In this document: positions 50,628-59,796 of the stretch, piece after piece
How positions within the stretch are numbered: the first letter of the stretch is position 1
Layout of the letters: each line of letters starts with the position of its first letter
DNA from: DATBGZ01 sp036557785
GTDB taxonomy: Bacteria > Actinomycetota > Actinomycetes > Mycobacteriales > Micromonosporaceae
Direction of reading: 5' to 3'
Length of the DNA stretch: 64,000 nt
Assembly: GCA_036557785.1 (NCBI GenBank)
Contig: DATBGZ010000030.1
Span: 1-64,000 of the forward strand
The notes under the pieces: model-generated
Told to the model about the DNA's origin: nothing
Database searches by the model: none
The model's input: only the letters and a program-made list of their open reading frames with translations
Translations under genes and position numbers: made by a program

Positions 50628-51119
50628 GTGGGCCCACGTGATCGATCGGCTCGCGGTCGGGAGCTGATCACCCTGACCCCGTTCCTGCTCGGCGCGATCC
50701 TCGTGGCGCTCGCCAGCACGGTGGTGGTCGTCGCCGCCTGGCACGCGGCTGCGGGCCCGCCCCAGCCGGCGGCGGGCACCAGTTCGGCGGCCCAAGCGAA
50801 CCTGATCGTCGCGGTGGGCTTCGCCGCAGCCGCATGGGCATCGGTGTTCTTCGCCGTCAGCCGGGACATGATCCTGCGTCGCATCGACGAACTCGGCGAG
50901 CGGATCGACCGCAACACCCTCGACCTCGCCGACGAGCTCGCGAGGACGGCATCCGATATCGCCATGCAGGCGGAGGAGACGGGCGTGTTCCGCGGCATGG
51001 AGATCGAGGCTGGACGCGACGGCCCGGCGCCGCCCCAACGCTCGGGCGGCGGTCGCGTGCTGCCGCGTCCGACCGAGGGCGTTCACGACCGCCCGGAGCG
51101 GCCGTTCCGGGTGCAGTAG
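50628..51119 (+). CDS. Hypothetical membrane protein with two helices
   Basis: A 163-residue protein: membrane segment one TPFLLGAILVALASTVVVVA, segment two AQANLIVAVGFAAAAWASVF, then an amphipathic/coiled helix RRIDELGERIDRNTLDLADE and a polar tail. No family recognised. GTG 50628 is chosen because GGAGGG lies 8 nt upstream. Confidence 0.65.
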   Translation: MGPRDRSARGRELITLTPFLLGAILVALASTVVVVAAWHAAAGPPQPAAGTSSAAQANLIVAVGFAAAAWASVFFAVSRDMILRRIDELGERIDRNTLDLADELARTASDIAMQAEETGVFRGMEIEAGRDGPAPPQRSGGGRVLPRPTEGVHDRPERPFRVQ

Positions 51120-51155
51120 CGTACGCATGTCGTGACCCTTGGGTACGGTCGGTGC

Positions 51156-51758
51156 ATGACGCCCGAGGCGAGCGGCGACGCGGCTGAGCCGATGGTCGGG
51201 TTCGGCGGCAAGCAGGCGTGGCTCGCGGTCCGCGGCGATGAGCCACAACTGGTCGGCGCGCTGCTCGGCCTGCAGGATCTCGGTCCGGTGACGTGGCGTA
51301 CCGGGATCGACCTCGCCTACTTCACCGACGACCGGGTGATGCTCACTCCGCCGCTGCCCGGCGCGGGGGACACCGCCTGGGTGCTCGCCGTGGGACGGTG
51401 GTTCGCCCGGCCCGACTCCACTGTGGACGTCCAGGGCCTGTCCGCGGCGCTGGACACCGAGGTCCAGTACTTCGCCACCGACCGTTCGTTGCAGCGGCAC
51501 CGATGGCAGCGGGCTCGCGGCGGTACGCTGCTGCGCTCCTTCGACCATCTGGGGCGCGAAGGTGAGCTGCTCGACTGGCGTGGTGAGCCGGACGCCGCCG
51601 AACGCGAGGCCGGACTTCCGCCGACCATCGACGACCAGACGGACATCCTGGTCGAGGAGGCCGACGTGCTGCGGGTGGCGGCCGCGTGGAGCATCGACCC
51701 GACCACGCTCGACGGGCACCCGGCCCCTGGCCCGTTGCGTGCCGCAGCGGCAGACTGA
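51156..51758 (+). CDS. Conserved hypothetical protein
   Basis: A 200-residue soluble protein that I do not recognise, with features such as WLAVRGDEPQLVGALLGLQD, TGIDLAYFTDDRVMLTPPLP, WVLAVGRWFARPDSTVDVQG and a C-terminal EADVLRVAAAWSIDPTTLDG. The VLAVGRWF and VQYFATDR strands suggest an alpha/beta fold. The ATG is 6 nt after TACGGT, predicting a leaderless transcript. A GC-rich hairpin followed by a T run after the stop (~51768-51783) may be a terminator. Confidence 0.7.
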   Translation: MTPEASGDAAEPMVGFGGKQAWLAVRGDEPQLVGALLGLQDLGPVTWRTGIDLAYFTDDRVMLTPPLPGAGDTAWVLAVGRWFARPDSTVDVQGLSAALDTEVQYFATDRSLQRHRWQRARGGTLLRSFDHLGREGELLDWRGEPDAAEREAGLPPTIDDQTDILVEEADVLRVAAAWSIDPTTLDGHPAPGPLRAAAAD

Positions 51759-51823
51759 CGCGGGCGGTCCCCGGCCGCTTTTTGCGTCTACTGTGGAGCG
51801 TCCGGCCGGCCGGGGCCCGGCGC

Positions 51824-52210
51824 TCAGCCGGTGCGGCGGTTGGCCCAGTTGCGCTGCACGTGAGCAGGGCCGTGGCCTCCGGTCACCTTGCCCCGCGCGC
51901 CGGGGAGCTGAGCGAGGCTCTTGCCGCGCCCCTTGGCCCGGCGCTCGGCGCGGTTCATCGGCACCTCAGCGTCGTCGATGCCGGCGTCCGGTACCTCGGC
52001 CGGCGCCTGCTTGGCCGCGGCAACCTTGGCCGTCTTGGCCCCGGTCGTCTTGGCCGCCGCTGACTCGGCTCCAGTCGCCTTGGCTCCTGCTGCCTTGGCC
52101 GCTGTCGCCTTGGCCGCTGCGGCCTTCGTCGGCGCGGCGCTCTTGACGGGCGCTTTGGCCGTGGTCGAGGCGGCTGGCTTGGCGCCAGCATTGGTGTTCT
52201 TGGTCGCCAT
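51824..52210 (-). CDS. Ala/Lys-rich histone H1-like small basic protein
   Basis: A 128-residue protein. Residues ~1-70 are almost only Ala, Lys, Thr, Pro and Gly in KAAAAK/AKATGAK repeats, as in bacterial H1-like DNA-binding tails. The last ~45 residues are a distinct conserved-looking block (PMNRAERRAKGRGKSLAQLP, then GGHGPAHVQRNWANRRTG). The start ATG has GGAGGACC upstream. It probably binds nucleic acid; the MNRAERRAKG block occurs in small actinobacterial proteins of unknown role. Confidence 0.75.
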   Translation of the reverse strand: MATKNTNAGAKPAASTTAKAPVKSAAPTKAAAAKATAAKAAGAKATGAESAAAKTTGAKTAKVAAAKQAPAEVPDAGIDDAEVPMNRAERRAKGRGKSLAQLPGARGKVTGGHGPAHVQRNWANRRTG

Positions 52211-52463
52211 CGTGGTCCTCCTGGCGTACGGATCGGCGGAATCTTTGCGTGCGGCGCGCTCAGGAGGTCATGGCCTCAACCTAGCAGTCCCGGCGGCGCG
52301 CCGGGACGGCTGCCACGCACCCGCCGTCGAGGTACCGGCCACGGGACGCGGAGTGGACGACGTGCAGATATGGGGTAGGAATGATGAGTGGCGCCGGCCT
52401 GACGCCGATGTCACCGAGCCAACACGCAACGCAGTGCCGACCTGTCCCGGGAACGAGGAGCGC

Positions 52464-53390
52464 ATGGTGCCTGATCCACAGGACCTCTACCAGCTCGTCG
52501 ACGACGTGCCTGACCTGGGCCGGCCGGTGCTGATCCAGGCCCTGTCCGGGTTCGTCGACGCGGGTTCGGCGAGTCGGCTCGCGCGCGAGCACCTGTTGTC
52601 GTCGCTGCCAGGGCGGGTGATCGCCACTTTCGACATCGATGCACTGCTCGACTACCGATCCCGTCGCCCAGTGATGATCTTTGTTGAGGACCACTGGGAG
52701 AGCTACGAGGAGCCGACGCTCGCGCTGCACATCCTGAACGACGGGGCGAACACGCCTTTTCTCCTGCTCGCCGGGCCGGAGCCGGATCTGTACTGGGAGC
52801 GGTTCACCGGCGCCGTGATCGGCCTCGTGGAGCGGCTCGGCGTACGGCTGACGGTGGGCTTCAATGCCATCCCGATGGCGGTTCCGCACACCCGACCGAC
52901 CGGGATCACTGCCCACGCCACGCGTCGTGACCTGATCGCCGGGTACGAGCCGTGGCTGCGCCGGGTGCAGGTGCCGGGCGGTGCCGGCCATCTGCTCGAG
53001 TTCCGGCTGGGGCAGGCGAAGCGCGACGCGGTCGGGTTCGCCGTGCATGTGCCCCACTACCTGGCTCAAAGCGAGTACCCGGCAGCGGCGGAGAAGCTGC
53101 TCACGGCCGTCTCCAAGACGACCGGGCTGATGCTGCCCACCGAGGACCTGCGCCGCGCCGCCGATCTGGCCCGGGCCGAGATCGACCAGCAGATCGCCCA
53201 GGCGGAAGAGGCCGCGTCCGTGGTGCGTTCGCTCGAGGCCCAGTACGACGCCTTTGTCCGCGGCCAGCAGGCCGACAGCCTGCTCGCCGAGGTCAATGGG
53301 CCACTGCCGACCGCCGAGGAGCTCGGCGCCGAACTGGAGCGCTTCCTGGCCGAGCAGACCCGCCCCGGCGACCCGCCCGCGCCCAGTTAA
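52464..53390 (+). CDS. PAC2 family protein
   Basis: A 308-residue PAC2-fold protein, related to archaeal/eukaryotic proteasome assembly chaperones. It carries GRPVLIQALSGFVDAGSASR, the FDIDALLDYRSRRPVM block and GFNAIPMAVPHTRPTGITAH, then a C-terminal helical hairpin (DLARAEIDQQIAQAEEAASV). The start ATG follows GAGGAG. Actinobacterial PAC2 proteins are common and uncharacterised. The stop overlaps that of the convergent glcF by four bases (TTAA). Confidence 0.88.
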   Translation: MVPDPQDLYQLVDDVPDLGRPVLIQALSGFVDAGSASRLAREHLLSSLPGRVIATFDIDALLDYRSRRPVMIFVEDHWESYEEPTLALHILNDGANTPFLLLAGPEPDLYWERFTGAVIGLVERLGVRLTVGFNAIPMAVPHTRPTGITAHATRRDLIAGYEPWLRRVQVPGGAGHLLEFRLGQAKRDAVGFAVHVPHYLAQSEYPAAAEKLLTAVSKTTGLMLPTEDLRRAADLARAEIDQQIAQAEEAASVVRSLEAQYDAFVRGQQADSLLAEVNGPLPTAEELGAELERFLAEQTRPGDPPAPS

Positions 53391-54685
53391 TCGTGCGGCG
53401 CTAGCACGGGCAGGTCGGTGACGCCGGCGTCGCCGCGCAGCGATGCGTCGAGCAGTTCCACGGTGTGCAGGGTCGGCACCGGCGGCCCGCCATCGCCGTC
53501 GAGTGCGGTTCGAATCTGCAGCAGACAGCCTGGGTTGCCCGCGACCACCACCTGGGCCCCGGTCGCCCGGATCGCCGCCGCCTTGCGAGCACCGAGCGCA
53601 GTCGCCGGGCGGGGTGCCAGCAGGTTGTAGACACCGGCCGAGCCGCAGCAGACGTCCGCCTCCGAGGTCGGGATCGGGACGAGCCGCAGGCCAGGGATGC
53701 CACGCAGCAACTCCCGGGGCTCGGAACGCACGTTCTGGCCGTGCGCGAGGTGGCAGGCGTCGTGGTAGGCGACGGTCAGCGGCAATGGCTGGCGTGGCGC
53801 CGTCGGCGGCTCGGCGGCGAGCACCTCCGTGACATCCCTGACCTTCGCCGCGAACGAGGCGGCGCGCGGGCCCCAGACCGGGTCGTGAGCCAGCAGGTGG
53901 GCGTACTCCTTCATCGCCGAGCCGCAGCCGGCGACATCCGTGACCACGACCTGCACCCCGGCCCGGTCGAACGCCGCCACGGTGCGCCGTGCCTGCCGCC
54001 GAGCCTGCGCGGCACGCCCGGTGTGGCTGGCGAGTGCTCCGCAGCACGACTGCCCTCGGGGCACCACGACCTCGTACCCCTCCGCCTGCAGCACCCGAGC
54101 CGTCGCGGCGCTGACGTGCGAGAAGAACGCCGACTGCACACATCCGGTGAGCAGCCCCACGACCGCCCGCGGTGCGCCGGGCGTCAGGGCCGCAAGCCGG
54201 CTCGGTAGGCGGACCCGTGGCCGCACGGGCGGGGCGAGGCGGGCCATCGCGGCCACAGTGGACGGTGCGATCCGGACCGCCAGCCGGTCCAGCCGCAGGC
54301 GAGCAGCGAGGCGCAACGGTCCACGCAGGACGGTGAGCCGGCGAGGGTACGGAAACAGGGCGAAGATGGCCGCGCGACGCAACCGGTCGGGCAGCCCACG
54401 GGCCGGCTCCACCAGCACCCGGGCCTGCGTGATGATCTGGTCGTAGGCGACGCCGGAGGGGCAGGCGGGCACGCAGGCCAGGCAGCCCAGGCAGTTGTCG
54501 AGGTGCCGCAGCACGGGTCCCCCGGCCGGCGCGCCGTCGAGCAGTTGCCGGATCAGGTGGATCCGCCCGCGCGGCGAGTCCATCTCCTCGCCCTCGAGCT
54601 GGTAGGTCGGGCAGGCAGGCAGGCAAAATCCACAGTGGACACACGCGTCGGTGAGGCTGCGCAGCGCAGCCGTGTCCTCGCTCAT
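53387..54685 (-). CDS. glcF: Glycolate oxidase iron-sulfur subunit GlcF
   Basis: A 432-residue protein with two [4Fe-4S] motifs (CVHCGFCLPACP and CLGCLACVPACP) followed by two CCG domains (QSCCGALASHTG and DVCCGSAGVYNLL) of the heterodisulfide-reductase type. It passes electrons from GlcD/GlcE to the quinone pool at the membrane. The ATG overlaps the glcE stop (TGATG). Last gene of the glcDEF operon. Confidence 0.93.
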   Translation of the reverse strand: MSEDTAALRSLTDACVHCGFCLPACPTYQLEGEEMDSPRGRIHLIRQLLDGAPAGGPVLRHLDNCLGCLACVPACPSGVAYDQIITQARVLVEPARGLPDRLRRAAIFALFPYPRRLTVLRGPLRLAARLRLDRLAVRIAPSTVAAMARLAPPVRPRVRLPSRLAALTPGAPRAVVGLLTGCVQSAFFSHVSAATARVLQAEGYEVVVPRGQSCCGALASHTGRAAQARRQARRTVAAFDRAGVQVVVTDVAGCGSAMKEYAHLLAHDPVWGPRAASFAAKVRDVTEVLAAEPPTAPRQPLPLTVAYHDACHLAHGQNVRSEPRELLRGIPGLRLVPIPTSEADVCCGSAGVYNLLAPRPATALGARKAAAIRATGAQVVVAGNPGCLLQIRTALDGDGGPPVPTLHTVELLDASLRGDAGVTDLPVLAPHD

Positions 54686-55857
54686 CACAGACCCCCCACG
54701 AAGCGACCGGACGCGAACCGGCCGGCCGGATCGAACTGGGCCTTGAGCCGCCGCATGAGCTGTAGTCCCGGTACCGGACCCCACATGTCGACGGCGGCCC
54801 TGGTCTGCGCCGGTGCGGTGACGACCACGCAACTGCCACCGGTACGGGGCAGGAGCGCCCGCACGCCGCGCAGCGCCGCCTGCAGCGATGCCACCGCCAC
54901 GGTCGCGGGTAGGCCGGCGTGCAGCACACCGGTTCCGGCCGATCCCCGTACGGTCACCGCGTCCCCGAGGTGCTCGAGCAGCACGCCGATGGCCCTCGGT
55001 TGCGCGCTGACCGGGACCGACACGCGCAGGCCCACGTCGCCCGGTCCGAAGGGATAGGCACCCCACCACGGCGGCGGCGCGTCGACGACCACGGTGCCGG
55101 TGACGTCTGCCTGCGAGGCGAGCGCCGAACGCAGCGACTCGGCCCGCGCGACGACCCCGGCCCGCGACCCCTCCACCAGAACCGCGATGGTGCCCGCGCC
55201 ACGCGCCCAGTCCAGCTCGATCGCGGCGGGCACCACCGACGGCGACTCCGCGGCGGCGACCAAGGGCACGATGTCGGCCACTGTCAACAGTGGTGCCACG
55301 ACCCAGGCCCACGCCGCCGGCAGCGGGTGCAACCGGAACGTCGCCTGTGTGATCACGCCGACCGTGCCGTACGACCCGCAGAGCAGCCGGCCCAGGTCGT
55401 ACCCGGCGACGTTCTTCACCACCCGCCCCCCGGAGTGCGCGACGACGCCGTCCGCCCGCACGAACTCCACTCCGATGAGCACGTCGCGCGCCGCGCCGTG
55501 GCGCAGTCGCAGTGGCCCGGCCTCACCCGTCGCGAGCACGCCGCCAACGGTCGCATCGACGAAGCCCGACTCGACCGCGAGCCGCTGACCGGCCAGCGCG
55601 AGCGTCGCCTGGAGACTTCGCAGCGGGGTGCCCGACCGTACCGTCACCACGCGGTCGCCCGGCTCGTGGCCCACCACCCCCACCAGCCCCGTCGTCTCGA
55701 GGGCGACGTCCACAGTGGACAGGGAGCCGCCCCAGGCGGCCTTCGTGGTGGCCCCGCGGATGACGGCCGTACGGCCGGAACCGCCCAGCTCGCGCAGGGT
55801 CTCCGCCACGCCGGCCGCGTCCTGCGGCCGGAGCACCTCGGCCACGGCCGGGCTCAC
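54685..55857 (-). CDS. glcE: Glycolate oxidase FAD-binding subunit GlcE
   Basis: A 390-residue subunit with a PCMH-type FAD-binding domain: IRGATTKAAWGG, VTVRSGTPLRSLQATLA, the VDATVGGVLATGEAGPLRLR block and VVKNVAGYDLGRLLCGSYGT, matching GlcE. The C-terminal half is less conserved but ends with the expected FDPAGRFASGRFVGGL. A GTG at 55857 overlaps the glcD stop by GTGA; a GTG codon 3 bases earlier is equally possible. It works with GlcD and GlcF in oxidising glycolate to glyoxylate. Confidence 0.92.
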   Translation of the reverse strand: MSPAVAEVLRPQDAAGVAETLRELGGSGRTAVIRGATTKAAWGGSLSTVDVALETTGLVGVVGHEPGDRVVTVRSGTPLRSLQATLALAGQRLAVESGFVDATVGGVLATGEAGPLRLRHGAARDVLIGVEFVRADGVVAHSGGRVVKNVAGYDLGRLLCGSYGTVGVITQATFRLHPLPAAWAWVVAPLLTVADIVPLVAAAESPSVVPAAIELDWARGAGTIAVLVEGSRAGVVARAESLRSALASQADVTGTVVVDAPPPWWGAYPFGPGDVGLRVSVPVSAQPRAIGVLLEHLGDAVTVRGSAGTGVLHAGLPATVAVASLQAALRGVRALLPRTGGSCVVVTAPAQTRAAVDMWGPVPGLQLMRRLKAQFDPAGRFASGRFVGGL

Positions 55858-57353
55858 CACACCTGCACACCGGGCGGGTACCCGGGCGCGTCAGCCGACC
55901 GTGGCCGCGGCGGCTCGCCGCACAGGCGTGGTGTCGGGAAGACCTTGCCCGGATTGGCGAGGCCGGGCGGGTCGAATGCGCAGCGCAGCAACTGCATCGT
56001 GGTGAGGTCGTCCGAGGAGAACATCCGGGGCATCTTGTCCATCTTGTCCACTCCGACCCCGTGCTCGCCCGTGATCGAACCGCCGTGGGTCAGGCAGAGG
56101 TCCAGGATCGCGCCGGAGACCACCTCGGCGGCGTCGAGCTCCCCCGGCACGGTCTCGTCATAGAGCACGAGCGGGTGCAGGTTGCCGTCGCCGGCGTGGA
56201 AGACGTTCGCGACCCGGATCCCGGCCCGGTCCGCCAGCTCTGAGATGTCGGCGAGGACCTCGGCGAGAGCGGTCCGCGGGATCACGCCGTCCTGGACGAT
56301 GTAGTTGCGGCTGATCCGGCCCATAGCGGCGAAGGCGGACTTGCGCCCCTTCCAGATCTCGGCGCGTTCGGCCTCATCCACCGCGACCCGGATCTCGCTG
56401 GCACCGTTCTCCTCGCACACCCGCCGTACGGTCTGCTCCTCCTCGACCACCTCGACCGCGGGCCCGTCGAGCTCGACGATGAGAACCGCGCCGGCACCCT
56501 CCGGGTAACGACAGGCGACGGCCTGTTCCGCGGCGCCGATCGCCAGCGCGTCCATCATCTCGATGGCCGCCGGCGTCAGGCCCGCGGCGATGATCGCGCT
56601 CGTGGCCGCGCCGGCCTGGGCCATCGAGGCGAACCCGGCGAGCAATGTCGTCACCTGCTCGGGGCGCCGCATCAGCCGCACCACGACCTTCGTGACGATG
56701 CCGAGCGTGCCCTCCGAGCCGACCACCATGCCGGCCACGTCATAGCCGGGCGTCTCGGCCGCGAGTCCCGAGCCGACCCAGACCAGCTCGCCCTGCGACG
56801 TACACAGCTCGAGCCCGGTCACGTGGTGCACGGTGAAGCCGTACTTGACGCACTTCGCCCCACCCGAGTTCTCGGCCACGTTGCCGCCGATCGAGCAGAC
56901 CGCCTGGCTTGACGGATCGGGGGCGTAGAACCAGCCGTCCTCCGCGACGGCACGGCTGATCGCGAGGTTGACCACGCCCGGCTCCACCACGGCCCGACCG
57001 TTGACGAGGTCCACCTGCAGGATCTCGCGCATCCGGCTGGTCACGATCAACACGCCGTCGGCGTGGGGCAACGCGCCGCCGGAGAGCCCGGTGCCGGAGC
57101 CCCGAGCGACCCATGGCACGCCCGCGTCACGACACGCGAGGACGACTTTTCGTACCTGCTCTGCTGATTCCGGCAGTACGACCAGTGCCGGTACGGTCCG
57201 GTAATGTGCCAGCCCGTCGCATTCGTAGGTCCGTCGAGCCGCCTCGTCTGTCACGACGGCGGCCGCGCCGAGCTGGGTACGTAGCCGCTGTGCCAGTGCG
57301 GGAACGGGCGCGCGGGGTGTGGGCGGGACCTGGGGATCGGTCGCCGCTCGCAT
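55854..57353 (-). CDS. glcD: Glycolate oxidase catalytic subunit GlcD
   Basis: A 499-residue FAD-linked oxidase of the GlcD/LDH-D type: PCMH domain with VPWVARGSGTGLSGGALPHA, SIGGNVAENSGGAKCVKYGF, and the C-terminal HAGDGNLHPLVLYDE and GGSITGEHGVGVDKMDKMPR motifs. It oxidises glycolate or a D-2-hydroxyacid. First gene of the glc operon. The ATG start shares the tetranucleotide CATG with the divergent GGDEF-EAL start, so one of the two starts may lie further inside. Confidence 0.93.
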   Translation of the reverse strand: MRAATDPQVPPTPRAPVPALAQRLRTQLGAAAVVTDEAARRTYECDGLAHYRTVPALVVLPESAEQVRKVVLACRDAGVPWVARGSGTGLSGGALPHADGVLIVTSRMREILQVDLVNGRAVVEPGVVNLAISRAVAEDGWFYAPDPSSQAVCSIGGNVAENSGGAKCVKYGFTVHHVTGLELCTSQGELVWVGSGLAAETPGYDVAGMVVGSEGTLGIVTKVVVRLMRRPEQVTTLLAGFASMAQAGAATSAIIAAGLTPAAIEMMDALAIGAAEQAVACRYPEGAGAVLIVELDGPAVEVVEEEQTVRRVCEENGASEIRVAVDEAERAEIWKGRKSAFAAMGRISRNYIVQDGVIPRTALAEVLADISELADRAGIRVANVFHAGDGNLHPLVLYDETVPGELDAAEVVSGAILDLCLTHGGSITGEHGVGVDKMDKMPRMFSSDDLTTMQLLRCAFDPPGLANPGKVFPTPRLCGEPPRPRSADAPGYPPGVQVW

Positions 57354-59796
57354 GAGACCGATCCTGCCGTCCGGGTTGGTCCCCGACAACCCAAAGACAG
57401 CGCGTGCTCCCACAACTACGGTGCGCGCCTGGCGCTCGCGAGCGTCGATCGCTCTCACGATCGGGTACTGGGCCACGGTCGTCCTCGCCGTAGCGGCGAC
57501 GGCAGTGACGACGGCACTGGCCACGTCAGCGTCGGTCGTCGACACCGAACCCGGTGACACCCTGGCCGCTCTGACCGGCCTGCTGCCGAGCCTGATCGCG
57601 GTCGTCGCCATCGTCGTCGGGATCACGCGCAACGAGCCGACGCGCCGCTGGCCCTGGCTGCTCGTCGCGCTCACCATCGGCGCGTGGTCCATCGGCGGCG
57701 ACGTCTATGCGGACCTCGTACGACATCCGGCCCTGACGGACGAGCTCACCATGCTGGGGGCGGTCGACCTGCTCTATGCGGTCGGGTTCGTCACGCTCGC
57801 GGCGGCGCTGCTGCGGTTGCGCCGCTCCTCCCGTAACGGGCTGGCACCGGCGGGTGTGCTCGACACCCTCACCGTGACCCTGATCCTGCTGCTCCTGGTC
57901 TGGGTGACGGTGATCAGCCCGGACGGCCCCGGGCCCTGGGCGCTGGGGGACCCGACCGTGGCCGTGTACCTCCTGGGTGACGCGTTGATCGTCGCCACAG
58001 CGGTCCGGCTGGTCATCGTCGGCCCGCCGACGCCTGCCGTGCTGGCACTCGTCGGCGCTGCCGCGGCGAGGTTCGTCGCGGATCTGGCCCATGGCCTCAC
58101 CGCGTCCGGCACGACGGGTTCGCTCGGGATCCTGGAGGTCATCGGCAGCGGGCTCGCGGCCGGCTGCCTCGGTTGGGCCGCACTGGACCCGTCGATGACT
58201 CGCCTCACCGAGTCCGAGACCGAACCGGCGCGCCGACCGAGTCTGCGGCGGTTCTGGGTCTTCGCGCTGCCCGCCCTCGTCGTGCCGGTGATCCTCTTCG
58301 CCCAGGCCGTCGCCGGCAGAGTCCACGACGGCATGGTGCTCGCGGTACTCGGCGCGGCGCTCACGCTCGTCGCGCTCGCCCGGGTCGCCGCCACCGGGGA
58401 GAGCCAGAGCCGCTCGCTCGCGTACCGGGCTCGCACGGACACGCTCACCGGCCTGGCCAACCGGATCCACCTGATGGAATGCCTCGCCGACACCGGCGGC
58501 CCACGGTGGTCGGCCGTCGTGCTCGTCGACCTCGACGAGTTCCGGCAGCTCAACGACGAGCAGGGGCCTTCGGTCGGTGACGAGGTGCTCGCCACGCTCG
58601 CCGGTCGCCTCCGCCGCCTCGGCGGGCCGGAGGACCTGGTGGCGCGCTTCGGCGGTGACGAGTTCGCGATCCTGGTCGCTGCCGCGGATCGCGACATCGC
58701 CGCGCTCACCACCGAGGTGGTCGCGGCGACCGGCGCACCGGTCCTGATCGGCCGCCACCGGTTGCCCGTCAGCGCCTGCGTCGGCATCGCGGTGCGCCCG
58801 GAGTCGGGCTCGAGCACGACCGGCTCGGGTCCGGGCCCTGCCGCCGGCGAGGAGATGCTGCGCCGTGCCGGCCTCGCGCTGCGCGCCGCCAAGGCGGCCG
58901 GACCGGGCGAGTGGTGCCGGTACGACTCGGACCGGCACGGGCAGCTCATCGAGCGGATCAGGCTGCGGGAGTCGCTGCACCGCGCGGTCGACGAAGGTTC
59001 CTTCCAGCTCTCGTACCAACCGATCGTGGAGATCGCGACGGACGCCACCGTGGGCTTCGAGGCGCTGGTCCGGTGGACCCACCCGACGCGGGGCATCATC
59101 CAGCCATCGGAGTTCATCTCGGTAGCCGAGGAGGCCGGCCTCATCGAGCCGATCGGCGACCTCGTGCTGCGCACGGCGGTCACCGAGGCGGCCGGCTGGT
59201 CCTCCACGGCCGAGGTCTACATCAGCGTCAACGTCTCGCCGTTGCAGCTGCGCGGGCCGGGCTTCGCCGACCGGGTCGAGGAGGTGCTGCTCTCGTCCGG
59301 TCACCCCGCGCACCGCCTCGTGCTGGAGCTGACGGAGAGCGTGGTGACCACGCCGGCCGAACACGTGTGGGTGGAGCTCGCGGCGCTGCGTGACATGGGC
59401 GTGCGACTCGCGCTCGACGACTTCGGCACTGGGTTCTCCTCGCTGAGCTACCTCGAACAGACCCCGATCGGCGTGATCAAGATGGACAAGTCCTTTGTGG
59501 ACTCTCTGGTCCCGTCGGACCGTCAGCGCCGGGTGGTCGCGGGCATCCTCGCGATGGCCCACGACATCGGCCTCGAGGTGGTCGCCGAGGGAGTCGAGAC
59601 GACGGCCGAGCGCGACCTGCTCGCCGAGCTCGGCTGCCGGTTCGGCCAGGGCTACCTCTACGCGCCGCCACTCTCGAGCACCGAGGTCGTTCGTTGGCTC
59701 ACCCACCCGGCCATGCGGTCGACCGGCGGGGCCGCCGCGGGTACGGTGCACGAGGATCCGGACCACGAGGAGGAGCAGATCGATGCCGGATGCTGA
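57352..59796 (+). CDS. Membrane GGDEF-EAL cyclic-di-GMP enzyme
   Basis: An 814-residue protein: eight or so N-terminal helices (a MASE-like sensor, ~35-335), a GGDEF domain with intact FGGDEFAIL, then an EAL domain with GFEALVRWTHP, NVSPLQL, LELTESV, DDFGTGFSSLSYLE, KMDKSFVDSL and EGVE. All diguanylate cyclase and phosphodiesterase motif residues I can check are intact, so it could do either. The RxxD inhibitory site five residues before GGDEF reads PEDL and is absent. The start is uncertain (ATG 57352 overlaps the glcD start; GTG 57421 is an alternative). Confidence 0.9.
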   Translation: MRPILPSGLVPDNPKTARAPTTTVRAWRSRASIALTIGYWATVVLAVAATAVTTALATSASVVDTEPGDTLAALTGLLPSLIAVVAIVVGITRNEPTRRWPWLLVALTIGAWSIGGDVYADLVRHPALTDELTMLGAVDLLYAVGFVTLAAALLRLRRSSRNGLAPAGVLDTLTVTLILLLLVWVTVISPDGPGPWALGDPTVAVYLLGDALIVATAVRLVIVGPPTPAVLALVGAAAARFVADLAHGLTASGTTGSLGILEVIGSGLAAGCLGWAALDPSMTRLTESETEPARRPSLRRFWVFALPALVVPVILFAQAVAGRVHDGMVLAVLGAALTLVALARVAATGESQSRSLAYRARTDTLTGLANRIHLMECLADTGGPRWSAVVLVDLDEFRQLNDEQGPSVGDEVLATLAGRLRRLGGPEDLVARFGGDEFAILVAAADRDIAALTTEVVAATGAPVLIGRHRLPVSACVGIAVRPESGSSTTGSGPGPAAGEEMLRRAGLALRAAKAAGPGEWCRYDSDRHGQLIERIRLRESLHRAVDEGSFQLSYQPIVEIATDATVGFEALVRWTHPTRGIIQPSEFISVAEEAGLIEPIGDLVLRTAVTEAAGWSSTAEVYISVNVSPLQLRGPGFADRVEEVLLSSGHPAHRLVLELTESVVTTPAEHVWVELAALRDMGVRLALDDFGTGFSSLSYLEQTPIGVIKMDKSFVDSLVPSDRQRRVVAGILAMAHDIGLEVVAEGVETTAERDLLAELGCRFGQGYLYAPPLSSTEVVRWLTHPAMRSTGGAAAGTVHEDPDHEEEQIDAGC

